Of a DNA stretch of 64,000 nucleotides, positions 37,806 to 47,073 are shown in pieces. Below the pieces are notes generated by a model, which saw only the letters and a list, made by a program, of their open reading frames with translations, did not search any database and was not told where the DNA came from. Positions within the stretch are counted from its first letter, which is position 1. Each line of letters starts with the position of its first letter. The DNA is from Corynebacterium occultum. Lineage in GTDB: Bacteria > Actinomycetota > Actinomycetes > Mycobacteriales > Mycobacteriaceae. The DNA is taken from contig NZ_CP046455.1 of the NCBI RefSeq assembly GCF_009734425.1, positions 1,674,001 to 1,738,000 on the forward strand, given 5' to 3'. The translations under genes were made by a program, and so were the position numbers.

Positions 37806-37855
37806 AATGCCCCTGCTGGCTGACCCGGAGCTCCGGGTCAGCCAGCAGGGGCATT
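37806..37855 (-). terminator. 50-bp perfect palindrome, hisS terminator
   Basis: Bases 37806-37830 are the exact reverse complement of 37831-37855, a 25-bp stem with no loop unless four central bases (AGCT) open. It starts 16 bp after the hisS stop. On the minus strand the stem runs into TTTCTT, giving a terminator reading. It would also fold on plus. Confidence 0.85.
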
Positions 37856-37871
37856 ACAAGGGACAGCCTGT

Positions 37872-39158
37872 TTAAGCCAGTGCCTGGGCCAGGTACTCCT
37901 GCACCTGAGCCAGGGCAACATCCTCCTGGGAATGCTCGGCCAGGTTCTTCACCGCCACGCTTCCATTGGCCAGCTCCTGGTCGCCCAGAACCAGGGCGAA
38001 ACGGGCCTGGGCGCGGTCAGCACCCTTCATCGCACCCTTCAGGCCACGGTCACCATAGGCCATATCGGTGGAGATGCCGGCACCACGCAACTGGTTGACC
38101 AGACCGGCCATCGCCTTCTTGGCTGCTGCACCCAGAGCCACACCGTAGACGTCAACGCGGCGGTCCACACCCAGGCTGGAGAGGTCCACACCCTCAGCTT
38201 CCAGGGCCAGGAGGGTGCGGTCCACACCCAGGCCATAACCGATGCCGGAGAGATCCTGGCCACCGAGCTGACCCATCAGACCGTCATAGCGGCCGCCACC
38301 TCCGATGCCGGACTGCGCACCGAGACCATCGTGGACGAACTCGAAGCAGGTCTTGGTGTAGTAGTCCAGACCACGCACCATCCGCGGGTTGATCACATAG
38401 GGCACACCCATGTCATCAAGCAGGCCGGTGACGGTCTCAAAGTGCTCGCGGCAACCGGCATCCAGGTGGTCAAGCATGAGCGGGGCGTCCGCGGTCATCT
38501 CCTGCACCTCGGGACGCTTGTCATCGAGTACCCGCAGCGGGTTGAGTTCAGCACGCTGGCGGGTCTCCTCATCCAGCGGCAGCTTGAAGAGGAACTCCTG
38601 CAGCTTCTCCCGGTACGCCGGACGACAGTTGGCATCACCCAGGCTGGTCAGCTCCAAACGGAACTGGGACAGCCCCAGGCTGCGGTAACTTCGGTCCGCC
38701 ACGGCGATGACCTCAGCATCCAGTGCCGGGTCGTCGATGCCGATGGCCTCGATGCCCACCTGCTGAAGCTGACGGTAACGACCCGCCTGGGGACGCTCAT
38801 AACGGAAGAAGGGACCGGCGTAGTTCAGCTTGATGGGCAGCTGTCCACGGTCGAGGTTGTGCTCGATCACCGCGCGCATCACCCCTGCGGTGCCCTCGGG
38901 GCGCAGGGTCACCGAACGCTCACCACGGTCAGCAAAGGTGTACATCTCCTTGCTGACCACATCCGTGGACTCGCCGACGCCGCGGGCGAACAGCGTGGTG
39001 TCCTCGAAGATCGGCAGCTCGATGTGCTGGTAACCGGCCAAATGGGCCTGATTGGTGAAGGCCTCGCGCACGGCGAGGAACTTCGGGGACACCGGGGGTA
39101 CGTAGTCCGGGACACCCTTCGGTGCGGACAGGGCCTGAAACTTCTGCTTATCGCTCAC
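37872..39158 (-). CDS. hisS: Histidyl-tRNA synthetase
   Basis: Class II synthetase, 428 residues. Motif 2 ([21 protein letters not shown]) is near 115, the histidine-binding loops [13 protein letters not shown] and [12 protein letters not shown] are near 260-290, and a C-terminal anticodon domain follows (from about 325). Start is a GTG at 39158 with no ribosome site; a TAAAGT box ends 7 bp upstream, so leaderless translation is likely. It follows the MBL hydrolase by 27 bp. Confidence 0.96.
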   Translation of the reverse strand: MSDKQKFQALSAPKGVPDYVPPVSPKFLAVREAFTNQAHLAGYQHIELPIFEDTTLFARGVGESTDVVSKEMYTFADRGERSVTLRPEGTAGVMRAVIEHNLDRGQLPIKLNYAGPFFRYERPQAGRYRQLQQVGIEAIGIDDPALDAEVIAVADRSYRSLGLSQFRLELTSLGDANCRPAYREKLQEFLFKLPLDEETRQRAELNPLRVLDDKRPEVQEMTADAPLMLDHLDAGCREHFETVTGLLDDMGVPYVINPRMVRGLDYYTKTCFEFVHDGLGAQSGIGGGGRYDGLMGQLGGQDLSGIGYGLGVDRTLLALEAEGVDLSSLGVDRRVDVYGVALGAAAKKAMAGLVNQLRGAGISTDMAYGDRGLKGAMKGADRAQARFALVLGDQELANGSVAVKNLAEHSQEDVALAQVQEYLAQALA

Positions 39159-39165
39159 CCGAACA

Positions 39166-39171
39166 ACTTTA
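39166..39171 (-). promoter_or_regulatory. Possible -10 box of a leaderless hisS transcript
   Basis: TAAAGT fits TANNNT and ends 7 bp before the hisS GTG, in the 27-bp gap after the MBL gene, with no ribosome site between. Confidence 0.5.
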
Positions 39172-39185
39172 GCCTGAGCTCAGCC

Positions 39186-39830
39186 TCAGGCCGGAGCCAG
39201 ACCCTGCAAAAAGGGGTTACCGTGTCGCTCCGCCCGCATCGTGGTCATCGGACCATGACCGGGCAGCACCTGCACCTGGTCCGCCAGCCCCAGCACCGGG
39301 CCCCGCAGGGAATCCATCATCTGCGCCGGATCCGAACCCTCCAGGTCGGTACGCCCGATCGCCCCCTTGAAGAGGACATCCCCCGAGAAGCAGAGCTCCG
39401 CATTGTGCAACATCACTGACCCCGGCGAATGCCCCGGCGCGTGGCTGATCTCGAACTCCGTACCAGCTAGCCGGATACGCTCTCCCCCGTTGAGTTCCCG
39501 AAGATCATCGATGGGGGTCATACCCGCAGCCTCGAAAAGCACCTGGGAGTTCGCGGAGACCCCACGCCCACCCGCCAGCATGAAGGCGTCCTCGGGGTGG
39601 ATGTAGACCGGCACATTCAGACGACGCGCCAGCGTCCCGGCATCACGGGTGTGGTCGATGTGCCCGTGGGTGAGGATGATCTTTTCCAGGCTTGCGTCAT
39701 TTTGCTGGAGAAAGTCGAGAACCCGGTCATGCGTGTGCATGCCGGGATCAATGACGACCACCTGCTCCCCTTCATGAAGCAGGTAGCAATTGGTCTGGTA
39801 GGGGCCGGCGGAAAAACCCGAGATCTGCAT
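39186..39830 (-). CDS. MBL-fold metallohydrolase (glyoxalase II-like)
   Basis: A 214-residue metallo-beta-lactamase-fold hydrolase. The metal motif is HGHIDH with His55, His57, Asp59, His60; APGHSPGS near 132 and a C-terminal LPGHGP add further ligands. This is the compact YcbL/GloB-like type; the substrate (thioester, hydroxyacylglutathione-like) is uncertain since corynebacteria use mycothiol. It lies between tpx (65 bp) and hisS on the same strand. Confidence 0.9.
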   Translation of the reverse strand: MQISGFSAGPYQTNCYLLHEGEQVVVIDPGMHTHDRVLDFLQQNDASLEKIILTHGHIDHTRDAGTLARRLNVPVYIHPEDAFMLAGGRGVSANSQVLFEAAGMTPIDDLRELNGGERIRLAGTEFEISHAPGHSPGSVMLHNAELCFSGDVLFKGAIGRTDLEGSDPAQMMDSLRGPVLGLADQVQVLPGHGPMTTMRAERHGNPFLQGLAPA

Positions 39831-39895
39831 GGATCAGAGTTTATCCGCAACCCTGGGGGTGCTTGTCGATGCCCCGCCAGGGCCGGGAAGGCAGG

Positions 39896-40393
39896 CTAGT
39901 TCAGCGCTGCGATGGCCGCATCGTAGTCCGGCTCCGTGGTGATCTCCGGAACCAGCTGCTCATAGACGATTTTGCCGTTCTCATCGGCGACGATGACCGC
40001 GCGGGCCAGCAGCCCCTTCAGCGGGGAGCCCTCCAGCTTCAGGCCATAGTCCTGGCCGAAGGTGGAACGGAAAGCGGAACCGGAGGTGACATTTTCGATG
40101 TTCTCAGCGGCGCAGAAACGACCCTGGGCGAAGGGCAGGTCATGGGAGACACACAGCACGGCGGTGTTCTCCAGGTCAGCGGCACGCTGGTTGAACTCCC
40201 GGACCGAGGCGGCGCAGACACCGGTGTCCACGGAGGGGAAGATGTTCAGCACGATGCGCTTACCTGCGAAATCAGCCTGGGAGATTTCACCGAGCTCAGA
40301 GCCGACCAGGGTGAAATCGGGGAGGGTCTCGCCGACCTGGGGCAGCTCGCCGGAGGTCTGGGTGGGGTCATTCTGAAAATTAGTGGTTGCCAT
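39896..40393 (-). CDS. tpx: Thiol peroxidase (2-Cys peroxiredoxin, Tpx)
   Basis: Reduces hydroperoxides using thioredoxin. The peroxidatic Cys60 is in PSVDTGVC and the resolving Cys94 in GRFCAAENI, the atypical 2-Cys spacing of Tpx. It is 165 residues from the ATG at 40393, with GGCGG upstream; a longer frame to 40411 is less likely. It stands upstream of the MBL gene and is divergent from the cyclophilin gene. Confidence 0.95.
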   Translation of the reverse strand: MATTNFQNDPTQTSGELPQVGETLPDFTLVGSELGEISQADFAGKRIVLNIFPSVDTGVCAASVREFNQRAADLENTAVLCVSHDLPFAQGRFCAAENIENVTSGSAFRSTFGQDYGLKLEGSPLKGLLARAVIVADENGKIVYEQLVPEITTEPDYDAAIAALN

Positions 40394-40520
40394 AACCGCC
40401 AGGATAGGCATTTTTCAGGTCTCCTGCCACGGGGCTGTCGGAGTACCCCACCCCGACCCGGTCTCGGGGCCGGGGTGGCACCCGATCTCGCCCTGCGGGG
40501 CCGGGTACCGGGCCGGGCGC

Positions 40521-40526
40521 TACAAT
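40521..40526 (+). promoter_or_regulatory. Possible -10 box for the cyclophilin gene
   Basis: TACAAT in an otherwise very G+C-rich 240-bp divergent region; the leader would be about 120 bases and contains a CCCAGCC/GGCTGGG hairpin near 40,567-40,593. Confidence 0.4.
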
Positions 40527-40651
40527 TATGCGGAGCAGATGGCCCGCGCTCGGGTTTCGCCACCTCCCAGCCGTCAAGCGTTGGGGGCTGGGACAGTGCG
40601 CGCCGGGACCATCCCTGGACAGTCCACCGACACGGCAGAGGAACTTCTACG

Positions 40652-41500
40652 TTGAGCAATAATAAGGAGCGCGGCGAGCAGTCGCTCGAGCAGCTGGACA
40701 AGGCACTCAAGGCACGCGACCGCAAGGAGAAGACAGGTCCCCTCAAGACCGTCGTCGCAGCGGCTGCCGCCATCGTCGTGGTGGTCGGCGGTATCTGGTT
40801 CGCCGCCACCCAGAATGGTGATGAAGAGGAGATCACCGCCGAGGAGACCTCCACCCAGCAGACCACTGAAGCCCCGGAGATTGAGCCGTTGGCCATGACC
40901 CGTGAGACTCCGCTGGCGGAAACTGTGGCCTGCACCTACGAGGAAACCGGCGATGCCGCCCGCGAGGTCAGCGTCCCGGCCGGGGAGGACATCCCCACCA
41001 CCGGTACCGTCACCGTCAACCTGAGCACCAACCAGGGCAACATCGGTATGGAGCTGGACCGGAGCGTCTCCCCCTGCACCGTCAACGCCATCGAGCATCT
41101 GGCGGAAAATGACTACTATGACGACACCGTCTGCCACCGTCTGACCACCAGCGGGATCTTCGTGCTGCAGTGTGGTGACCCCAGCGGCAACGGTGCCGGT
41201 GGCCCGGGCTTCCAATTCGCCAATGAGTACCCCACCGATGAGGCCGATGAGGAAACCAGTGCGGTGATCTATCCGCGCGGTTCGATCGCCATGGCCAATG
41301 CCGGCCCCGGCACCAACGGTTCCCAGATCTTCCTGAACTACCAGGACTCCCCGTTGGCGCCGGACTACACCTACTTCGGTCAGATCTCCGAGGAAGGGCT
41401 CGCCACCCTCGATGCCATCGCCGAAAAGGGTGTGGAAGGCGGCGCCGGTGACGGCGCCCCCGTGGAAGAGGTCCGGATCGAAGAGGCCAGCATCGCCTAG
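40652..41500 (+). CDS. Membrane-anchored peptidyl-prolyl cis-trans isomerase, cyclophilin type
   Basis: A 282-residue protein with a basic N-terminus, one membrane helix at about 31-52, a Glu/Thr-rich linker, and a cyclophilin domain from about 105 (TVTVNLSTNQGNIGMELD; GSIAMANAGPGTNGSQIFLN). It should assist folding outside the membrane. The domain has several Cys (such as VACTYEE, SPCTVNA, DTVCHRL, VLQCGDP), possibly paired. Start is TTG at 40652, with GAGGAA 8 bp before. It is divergent from tpx and normally near relA in the genus. Confidence 0.92.
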   Translation: MSNNKERGEQSLEQLDKALKARDRKEKTGPLKTVVAAAAAIVVVVGGIWFAATQNGDEEEITAEETSTQQTTEAPEIEPLAMTRETPLAETVACTYEETGDAAREVSVPAGEDIPTTGTVTVNLSTNQGNIGMELDRSVSPCTVNAIEHLAENDYYDDTVCHRLTTSGIFVLQCGDPSGNGAGGPGFQFANEYPTDEADEETSAVIYPRGSIAMANAGPGTNGSQIFLNYQDSPLAPDYTYFGQISEEGLATLDAIAEKGVEGGAGDGAPVEEVRIEEASIA

Positions 41501-41912
41501 TTGATTTTCTGAAAACCCGGGGCTTGCCCCCGGGCATGGGGATTCACCCCTCTGGACCCCTTTCCCTGAAGTTCACCTCCCCCTAATTAAGGGGGAGGTG
41601 ATATTTCTCATGAGTGGTGCCCGATTTGATCCGAAGTTTTCTGCTCATTCAACCCTTCGGGGGGCTTTTGATGGAATTCAGCTTTAGTTGGCTCAAAATT
41701 AACGGGCATGACGCTCCGTGGGGTTCAAGTAAACCCCTCAGGGATGACTCGAATTTTTTGGTTTCACTATTTTGTCATGAAAATCAAGTTTCCGCAGGTA
41801 AAAGGGGCGCAGAGAAATATAAGAATCTTCCACGAAGAGGTTGCGGAAGACTTCGGTTATGATTAGTCTCTGTCTCGTCTCCATTGATTCCCGAAGAAGG
41901 ATCTGATTCTCC
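41501..41912. other. Gap upstream of the small secreted protein, A+T-rich part
   Basis: It holds the cyclophilin terminator at 41573-41601, a CCCGGGG hairpin right after the gene, and an A+T-rich tract of about 300 bp with no supported gene. An inverted repeat TCTTCC/GGAAGA (41826-41831, 41845-41850) and a TATGAT (41858-41863) lie before the next gene, a plausible promoter and operator. Confidence 0.5.
41573..41601 (+). terminator. Terminator after the cyclophilin gene
   Basis: A 12-bp stem (41573-41584 with 41590-41601), loop AATTA, followed by TATTTCT on plus; 72 bp after the stop. Confidence 0.7.
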
Positions 41913-42257
41913 ATGAAGCTGTTCTCCCGCACGAGCCTTGTCGCAGTCATCGCCTCCGCTGGCCTGGTCACTGGCGCCCTGGTTGTCCCGGCCTCCGCTG
42001 AGGAGACCGCCCCCGCCACCGAGACCACCAACACTCAGGAAGCTCCGGCCACGGACACCGCGCAGCCCGAGGTTGACGAGGTTGACGAGGATCTCGAGCC
42101 GGAGCCGGAGCTTTCCTCCTCCGATGAGTTCATCGCCGGTTCCTCCGATGAGGACGGCAACCTGAAGGCCAGTGCAATCCGTGACTGGATCGCCGTGTTC
42201 ACCGCCATCATCGGCGCTCTCTCCACCGTCTTCGTCTTCGCCGACAAGCTGAACTAA
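41913..42257 (+). CDS. Small secreted protein with C-terminal hydrophobic helix, unknown function
   Basis: A 114-residue protein. Residues 1-29 form a classic signal peptide ending in ASA, cleaved before EETAPATE. The mature part is an acidic Thr/Glu/Pro-rich stretch to about 78, then a hydrophobic helix at about 88-110 (WIAVFTAIIGALSTVFVF) ending AD-KLN. This layout suggests a protein held in the cell membrane or the mycolate outer layer. I know no named family. It has its own terminator and an A+T-rich leader unlike its neighbours. Confidence 0.75.
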   Translation: MKLFSRTSLVAVIASAGLVTGALVVPASAEETAPATETTNTQEAPATDTAQPEVDEVDEDLEPEPELSSSDEFIAGSSDEDGNLKASAIRDWIAVFTAIIGALSTVFVFADKLN

Positions 42258-42328
42258 GCCCTTCCGGAATAATTCATTCGGTTGAAAACTCCGCGGGAGA
42301 AACAACCGCGAGAATCCAGCAGTATGAG

Positions 42329-42356
42329 AAACCACCGCCGACAGCGGTGGTTTTTT
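42329..42356 (+). terminator. Intrinsic terminator after the small secreted gene
   Basis: AAACCACCGC (42329-42338) pairs with GCGGTGGTTT (42344-42353), loop CGACA, and the T run continues to TTTTTT. A textbook terminator, 72 bp after the stop. Confidence 0.9.
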
Positions 42357-42486
42357 CTTTCCCCGTATCCCCTGCCCAACAGCCTGGGTCTGGGGGCTCC
42401 TGTCCCCTGCTACCGTGTCCGGTATGGGCGCTGTTGTCTCGGGCGGGTTGTGGGAGCCCACGGCCGTCGAGAAGCGGCTGAAGCCG

Positions 42487-42551
42487 AAAGATCTCCGCCC
42501 CTCTCCTGGTTGGAGGGAGGCGGAGATCTTTTCAGACCATCACCTCCGGGG
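42487..42551 (-). terminator. Terminator after the 5'-nucleotidase
   Basis: A 13-bp stem (42487-42499 with 42539-42551) with further pairing inside; 40 bp after the minus-strand stop, ending in CTTT on both strands, so it may work both ways. Confidence 0.75.
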
Positions 42552-42590
42552 ACAGTATCCCCAGGCTGATGGCTTTAAGGCTGGGTGAGA

Positions 42591-44696
42591 TTAACCCAGG
42601 AAACGGGCGACCTCGCGCTGGATATTGGCCTGGATCTCAGCGAAGAGCTGGCCACCGTTGAAGAGATTGGCCAAGCCCAGTGCGCCGGCGATGGCGGCGA
42701 CCGCTGCCACGGCAGCAGCGATCACGCCACCGGTGGGAGAGTCGATGGAACCCGCAGTGGGCTCCTGCGGCTCCTCCGGTTCCTGCGGATCTTCAGAGGC
42801 CTGCGGAGCAGCCGCATCGGTGGTGATGATGATGTCTTCGACACCACCCCGGAAGCTTTCGGGAACAACCAGGTCAGCGAACTGCGCGGTACCGGTGGAA
42901 CCATAACCGGCGCTGATGACGGTGGTGTCGATCGCAGCGCTGAACTCCTCCTCACCCAGCTTGATGGTGACCTCGGTGGCAGTCTCATTCTGGGAGTAGG
43001 CCAGGGACTCCAGGTCGATGGTCACGGTACTACCCGGGGCCAGGTCCCCGGTGACGCTGATGCCGATGTCACTCTGGCCCCAGCGGGGCTCCAGGTCCTC
43101 GGCCTCAGCCAGGTGGTCGATGAACATCTGGACATCCATGGCACCGACATCCTCGAAGTTCCTGACGTTTTCCAGGGCGCTGAAACCGTCACCACCCTCG
43201 AAGAGGAAGGTGGAGGCGGCGACGGTGTAGTCCTTGGTCGGATCCAGTGGCTCGCCGTTGATGGTGGCCTGGATGATGCGTTCACCAGCAGCCGCGGTGG
43301 GATCGTAGGTGTAGGAGAAGTTGTCGGAGACACCCAGGGACAGGCGGGGACGGGAGTCCGCCGAATCCTTCCACTGCTGCTCCAGAGCCTGGAGGATATC
43401 AGCACCGCTGAGGGTTCCGTAGGCGACGGCGTTACCGAAGGGCTGCACGGTGAAGGCCTCAGCGTAGGTAACGTCGCCAGCCTCCAGGTCCGCGCGGACA
43501 CCACCGGCGTTCATCAGCCCCAGGTCGATATCCTGGCCCACGACTTCAGACATTTGAGAGCGCTGCGCCTCGGCGATGAGGTTGTTGAGGGTGGACTCGA
43601 TTCCCCGGTTGGAGCCGGACTCTTCGCCGGGGTTCGCACCCCGGGTGAAGGTGTGCTCGATGGAGGCCACGACCTTGGCCCCCTCGATCTCGGCCTGCAC
43701 CACTGCCTGCTCGACAATGTTGGTGACCGCTACGTTCGGGGTGACCGACTCATCCTTGGCCATCTCATCGGCGGTGAAGAGGCTCGGCTCGATGCTGATG
43801 ATCTCGCCACTGTCGGCGTCGACGGTGAAGTCCAGGTTGGCCAGCAGCTTGCCGTACTCCAGGGCCTGGACGATGACGGGCTGGGAGTTTTCCCCGCTCA
43901 GGTAACGGGCATGAGAGTCACCGGCGAAGACGGCATCAACATCCTCCGAGAAGGTGGTGGCGGTTTCACCATCCTCGTGGAAGAGCGCGATGACCACATC
44001 GGCCTCACCGTTGGTTTCCTCACCGTCGGAGAGCTCAGCTGCGATTTCATTGGTGACGATTTCCGGGTCCAGGAACTCCAGTCCCTCAACAGCCGAGGGT
44101 GCCACCTTGTTCTTGGTCTGTTCGGTGACGGTACCGATGAAGGCGACGGAGATGCTGTCTCCCTCTGCGTTCTCGACCTCCTTGATCGTGTACTCCTCCA
44201 GGACGGCCTCGCCCTTGGCATCAACGACGTTGGCACCCAGGATGGGGAACTCGGAGTTCGGCACGATCCGGTCCCGCAGGTCAGTGAATCCCTGGTCGAA
44301 CTCGTGGTTGCCGGCGGCGGAGACATCCACTCCCATGGCGTTCAGGACGTCAATGGTGGGCTCATCATTGAGCAGCGCAGAGGTGAAGGCGGAGCCGCCG
44401 ACATTGTCACCGGAGGTGGTGTGGAAGTGGGTGCTGCCCTCGGCTACCGCCTCGGCACGCAGGGCGTCGATCTTGCCTGCGATCAGTGCGGCGCCGGCTT
44501 CCTCCACTTCACCGGTGTCGGAATCAGCGACCTCTTCCAGGTGCCCGTGGAAGTCGCTGAAGTTGGAGACCGAGAAGGTGACCTGGTTTTCGGTGGTCTG
44601 GGCGACAGCGTTCGGTGTCAGACAGAGCACCAGTGCGCTGGCGGTGGCGACAGCGGTGGCGGTGTTCCGGACATGAGCGGTGCGGGGGTGCTTCAT
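42591..44696 (-). CDS. Secreted bifunctional metallophosphatase/5'-nucleotidase (UshA/NucH type)
   Basis: A 701-residue exported enzyme that releases phosphate from nucleotides. A signal peptide (about 1-32) precedes the calcineurin-like domain with DFHGHL and GNHEFDQG metal motifs near 48 and 128, then the C-terminal 5'-nucleotidase domain (VRADLEAGDVTYAEAF, YTVAASTFLFEGGDGF). The tail has a Glu/Pro linker, a hydrophobic helix near 665 and a basic/amphipathic end, so it may be cell-attached. Such genes respond to phosphate in C. glutamicum; a dyad in its leader (44769-44811) may be relevant. Confidence 0.93.
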   Translation of the reverse strand: MKHPRTAHVRNTATAVATASALVLCLTPNAVAQTTENQVTFSVSNFSDFHGHLEEVADSDTGEVEEAGAALIAGKIDALRAEAVAEGSTHFHTTSGDNVGGSAFTSALLNDEPTIDVLNAMGVDVSAAGNHEFDQGFTDLRDRIVPNSEFPILGANVVDAKGEAVLEEYTIKEVENAEGDSISVAFIGTVTEQTKNKVAPSAVEGLEFLDPEIVTNEIAAELSDGEETNGEADVVIALFHEDGETATTFSEDVDAVFAGDSHARYLSGENSQPVIVQALEYGKLLANLDFTVDADSGEIISIEPSLFTADEMAKDESVTPNVAVTNIVEQAVVQAEIEGAKVVASIEHTFTRGANPGEESGSNRGIESTLNNLIAEAQRSQMSEVVGQDIDLGLMNAGGVRADLEAGDVTYAEAFTVQPFGNAVAYGTLSGADILQALEQQWKDSADSRPRLSLGVSDNFSYTYDPTAAAGERIIQATINGEPLDPTKDYTVAASTFLFEGGDGFSALENVRNFEDVGAMDVQMFIDHLAEAEDLEPRWGQSDIGISVTGDLAPGSTVTIDLESLAYSQNETATEVTIKLGEEEFSAAIDTTVISAGYGSTGTAQFADLVVPESFRGGVEDIIITTDAAAPQASEDPQEPEEPQEPTAGSIDSPTGGVIAAAVAAVAAIAGALGLANLFNGGQLFAEIQANIQREVARFLG

Positions 44697-44768
44697 CTCG
44701 AAAGTGCTCCTGAAACTTAAGGTGGAATTATTGCTCTACCCATAAGTTCATAATGAAAATTCTCGCTT

Positions 44769-44811
44769 CCTGCAGGGTGAGAATGAGGTTGCTCTCAGAT
44801 TCTCCTGCAGG
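44769..44811. promoter_or_regulatory. Dyad with two CCTGCAGG sites in the 5'-nucleotidase leader
   Basis: CCTGCAGG occurs at 44769-44776 and 44804-44811. Between them GAGAAT (44779-44784) matches ATTCTC (44799-44804) and GAG matches CTC, making a 43-bp imperfect dyad 75 bp before the start. It is either an operator pair or an RNA hairpin. Confidence 0.5.
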
Positions 44812-44919
44812 TTCACCATGGGGCCACCAAAGATTCATGCCCCAGTCAGCCATTTTAATATCACCATTAACCTTGGGTTTGGTGCCCCAACCTTCCCGTA
44901 TGACTCCCCCATCGACGAA

Positions 44920-46914
44920 TCAACGCCCCTCCAGCCACTGGATGCCCCGCCCCTTGCGGATCACCAATCCGGACTCGCCCCAGTTGGCCGGGTTCTCCGT
45001 CGCGGACACATCCCCGGCGAGGGCATCCTGAAGTAGCGATTCCACACCTTCCCGCGGCTGGACCGGAGTCTGGAAACGCCCCAGATCGATGGTGGTGCTC
45101 AACCCCCGGGCGCAGAAGAACTCCAGCATCGCCTCGGCGATGAGTTTACGGCTGCGCGGTTTGACGAATTGGTGCCCTTCCCCCGGTACCATCAGAAAGG
45201 TGGTCTCCACGCCACGGCGCGCCAGGGCCTCCTCCATCTGCTGGGATTCTTTGGGGGGCACCGCACTATCCCACTCCCCGTGAAGAAAGAGCACCGGGGT
45301 GCGGATTTTATCGGCCAGGTAGAGCGGGGAGATCGCCACCAGCAGTTCCGCATCGTGCATCGGATAACCGTATTTGGGGTAGGCGGCGCTGGCCAACCAA
45401 GGTTCGGTGCTCCGGAAGTAGGTGCGGAAGCTGCTCATCCCGCAGGCATCGACGATCCCGGTGAAAAGCTCCGGGTGCCGGGCGGCCACCATCAGGGCGA
45501 GGTAACCGCCGTAGCTGCGACCCCCGAGTGCCAGGCGGGTGGGGTCGGCAACTCCGGCGTCGATGAGGAAGTGGGCGGTGTCCGCCACATCATTGATGGC
45601 GGCAAAACGCCCATAACGGTCATCAGCATGTTGGAATCTCCGGCCAGATCCCTTGGAGCCGCGAATATTGGGGGTGAATACGGTGATCCCGGAGTCGATC
45701 AGTGCGGTGAGTACATCATGGTTGACGGGGCGTGACTGCCCCTCCGGCCCACCGTGGAGGTGGATATAGGTCGGCTGTGGGGTGGCTTCCTCCCCTGCCC
45801 CCTCAACGGGCTGGGCATGGTAGAGCCAGCCGGAGAGTTCCAACCCGTCCCGGGCGGTGTAGTGCACCAGCTCAGGAACGTGTTCCTCCCTGGCGAGGGG
45901 GGCACGCGCCTGATCCTCGGCGGGGCGCAGGTGCTCCAACTGGCCGAGGTCGGTGAAGATCACCTCCACCGTGGGCGGAAGGTTGGGTCCTTCCACGGTG
46001 AGTGAGAGCAGAGAGCCGTCATCGGTGATGGAAAGACCGGAGGCGACCATGCCATCCAGTTCCACGGTGCGCCGCATGGTGATCGACTGGTCCGGGGCCA
46101 GTGCCAGGAGTTCGAGTGCGGAAATCCCCGAGAGGTTCCACAGCACGGCAGCGGTGGAGAGATCCTCGCTGATGACGAACTCATCCACCTCAGCATCGCC
46201 ATTGGTGATGACCTCGGTCTCCGTGACCTGGTCAGCGGTGATCCCCAGGCGGACCACCCGGCGGCGGTCACCATTGTGGTCGGTGCAGACAATCACCGCC
46301 AGGTCGTCCTCCCCCGGATCGGAAAGGAAGGTTCCGGTTTCGGTCATGGATCCGGGGTCCGGGGGCAGCAGGGGCAGCCATCTACCGTCCGGGGTGATCA
46401 GCAGTAGTTCCCGGCTGCCCCGGGGACCCACCCGCATCAGGGCATGGTGTTGTTCGGCGGCGATCAGGAGGCTGTCGGTGCGCCGGTCCAGAACCTCGAC
46501 GGTGTTGTTGCGCGGATCCACCAGCCGGGCTTCCGTGACACCATTGCTGGTCACCGCGTTCATGGCCAGCAGGTCCCCGTCCCACTCCACCAAGGTGGTC
46601 AGCACATCCTCCTGGGCGTGCAGCATCTTGGCCTGCTTCCCGGCCCCCGGATCCCCGCCCGCGGGGACCACCCAGGTCACCAGGCGTTCGCTGCCCTTCG
46701 GTGAGGCTTCGCAGGCGATCCATTTGCCGTCCGGGGAGTAGAGCACCTTGGTCACCGAACCGCGCCCCTCAATCGGCAGCGCGACGATCTCCTCTTCGCC
46801 CAGTCCCGCTTCCCCCAGCCGGGCACGCACGGCATAGGGGTAGCCTCCGTCCCGGACGATATAAGTGATGGCGGAACCATCCGGGGCGAGCGCGGAACCA
46901 TAGGACTGACGCAT
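44920..46914 (-). CDS. S9 family prolyl oligopeptidase-like peptidase
   Basis: A 664-residue serine peptidase with an N-terminal beta-propeller (repeats such as YSPDGKWIACEA) and a C-terminal alpha/beta hydrolase. The nucleophile Ser is in GGRSYGGY near residue 466, Asp in HGEWDSAVP near 546, and His in GEGHQF near 581. No signal peptide, so cytoplasmic. The start is the ATG at 46914; there is no ribosome site but a TAGACT box ends 8 bp before it. It probably trims oligopeptides. Confidence 0.92.
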   Translation of the reverse strand: MRQSYGSALAPDGSAITYIVRDGGYPYAVRARLGEAGLGEEEIVALPIEGRGSVTKVLYSPDGKWIACEASPKGSERLVTWVVPAGGDPGAGKQAKMLHAQEDVLTTLVEWDGDLLAMNAVTSNGVTEARLVDPRNNTVEVLDRRTDSLLIAAEQHHALMRVGPRGSRELLLITPDGRWLPLLPPDPGSMTETGTFLSDPGEDDLAVIVCTDHNGDRRRVVRLGITADQVTETEVITNGDAEVDEFVISEDLSTAAVLWNLSGISALELLALAPDQSITMRRTVELDGMVASGLSITDDGSLLSLTVEGPNLPPTVEVIFTDLGQLEHLRPAEDQARAPLAREEHVPELVHYTARDGLELSGWLYHAQPVEGAGEEATPQPTYIHLHGGPEGQSRPVNHDVLTALIDSGITVFTPNIRGSKGSGRRFQHADDRYGRFAAINDVADTAHFLIDAGVADPTRLALGGRSYGGYLALMVAARHPELFTGIVDACGMSSFRTYFRSTEPWLASAAYPKYGYPMHDAELLVAISPLYLADKIRTPVLFLHGEWDSAVPPKESQQMEEALARRGVETTFLMVPGEGHQFVKPRSRKLIAEAMLEFFCARGLSTTIDLGRFQTPVQPREGVESLLQDALAGDVSATENPANWGESGLVIRKGRGIQWLEGR

Positions 46915-46922
46915 GAAAGCAC

Positions 46923-46928
46923 AGTCTA
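46923..46928 (-). promoter_or_regulatory. Possible -10 box of a leaderless S9 peptidase transcript
   Basis: TAGACT, inside the near-palindrome TCTAATAGA, ends 8 bp before the ATG with no ribosome site. Confidence 0.4.
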
Positions 46929-47073
46929 TTAGACGCGCCCCCGCTCCGCCCGGAAAAACACTCCCCCTGCTTCTCGACGCCCACCCCCCTGCCCGCCGGC
47001 CACCCCACGAAGAGCACCGCCCCGGGATGCCCCTCCAGAGGGACACCCCGGGGCGGATGTGCCACCAGCTGTG

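Larger units (their letters stand above)
42258..42590. other. Gap between the small secreted gene and the 5'-nucleotidase
   Basis: Two terminators in opposite directions (42329-42356, 42487-42551) fill much of the gap; the 130 bases between them hold nothing I recognise. Confidence 0.6.

Noticed and set aside
39863..40651. Plus-strand extension of the cyclophilin gene to the left
   Set aside because: It runs antisense through tpx and through hairpin-rich DNA; the TTG at 40652 has a good ribosome site just upstream.
41614..41862. 82-codon plus-strand frame in the A+T-rich pocket
   Set aside because: No signal peptide, ribosome site or recognisable motif, and it covers the likely promoter of the next gene.
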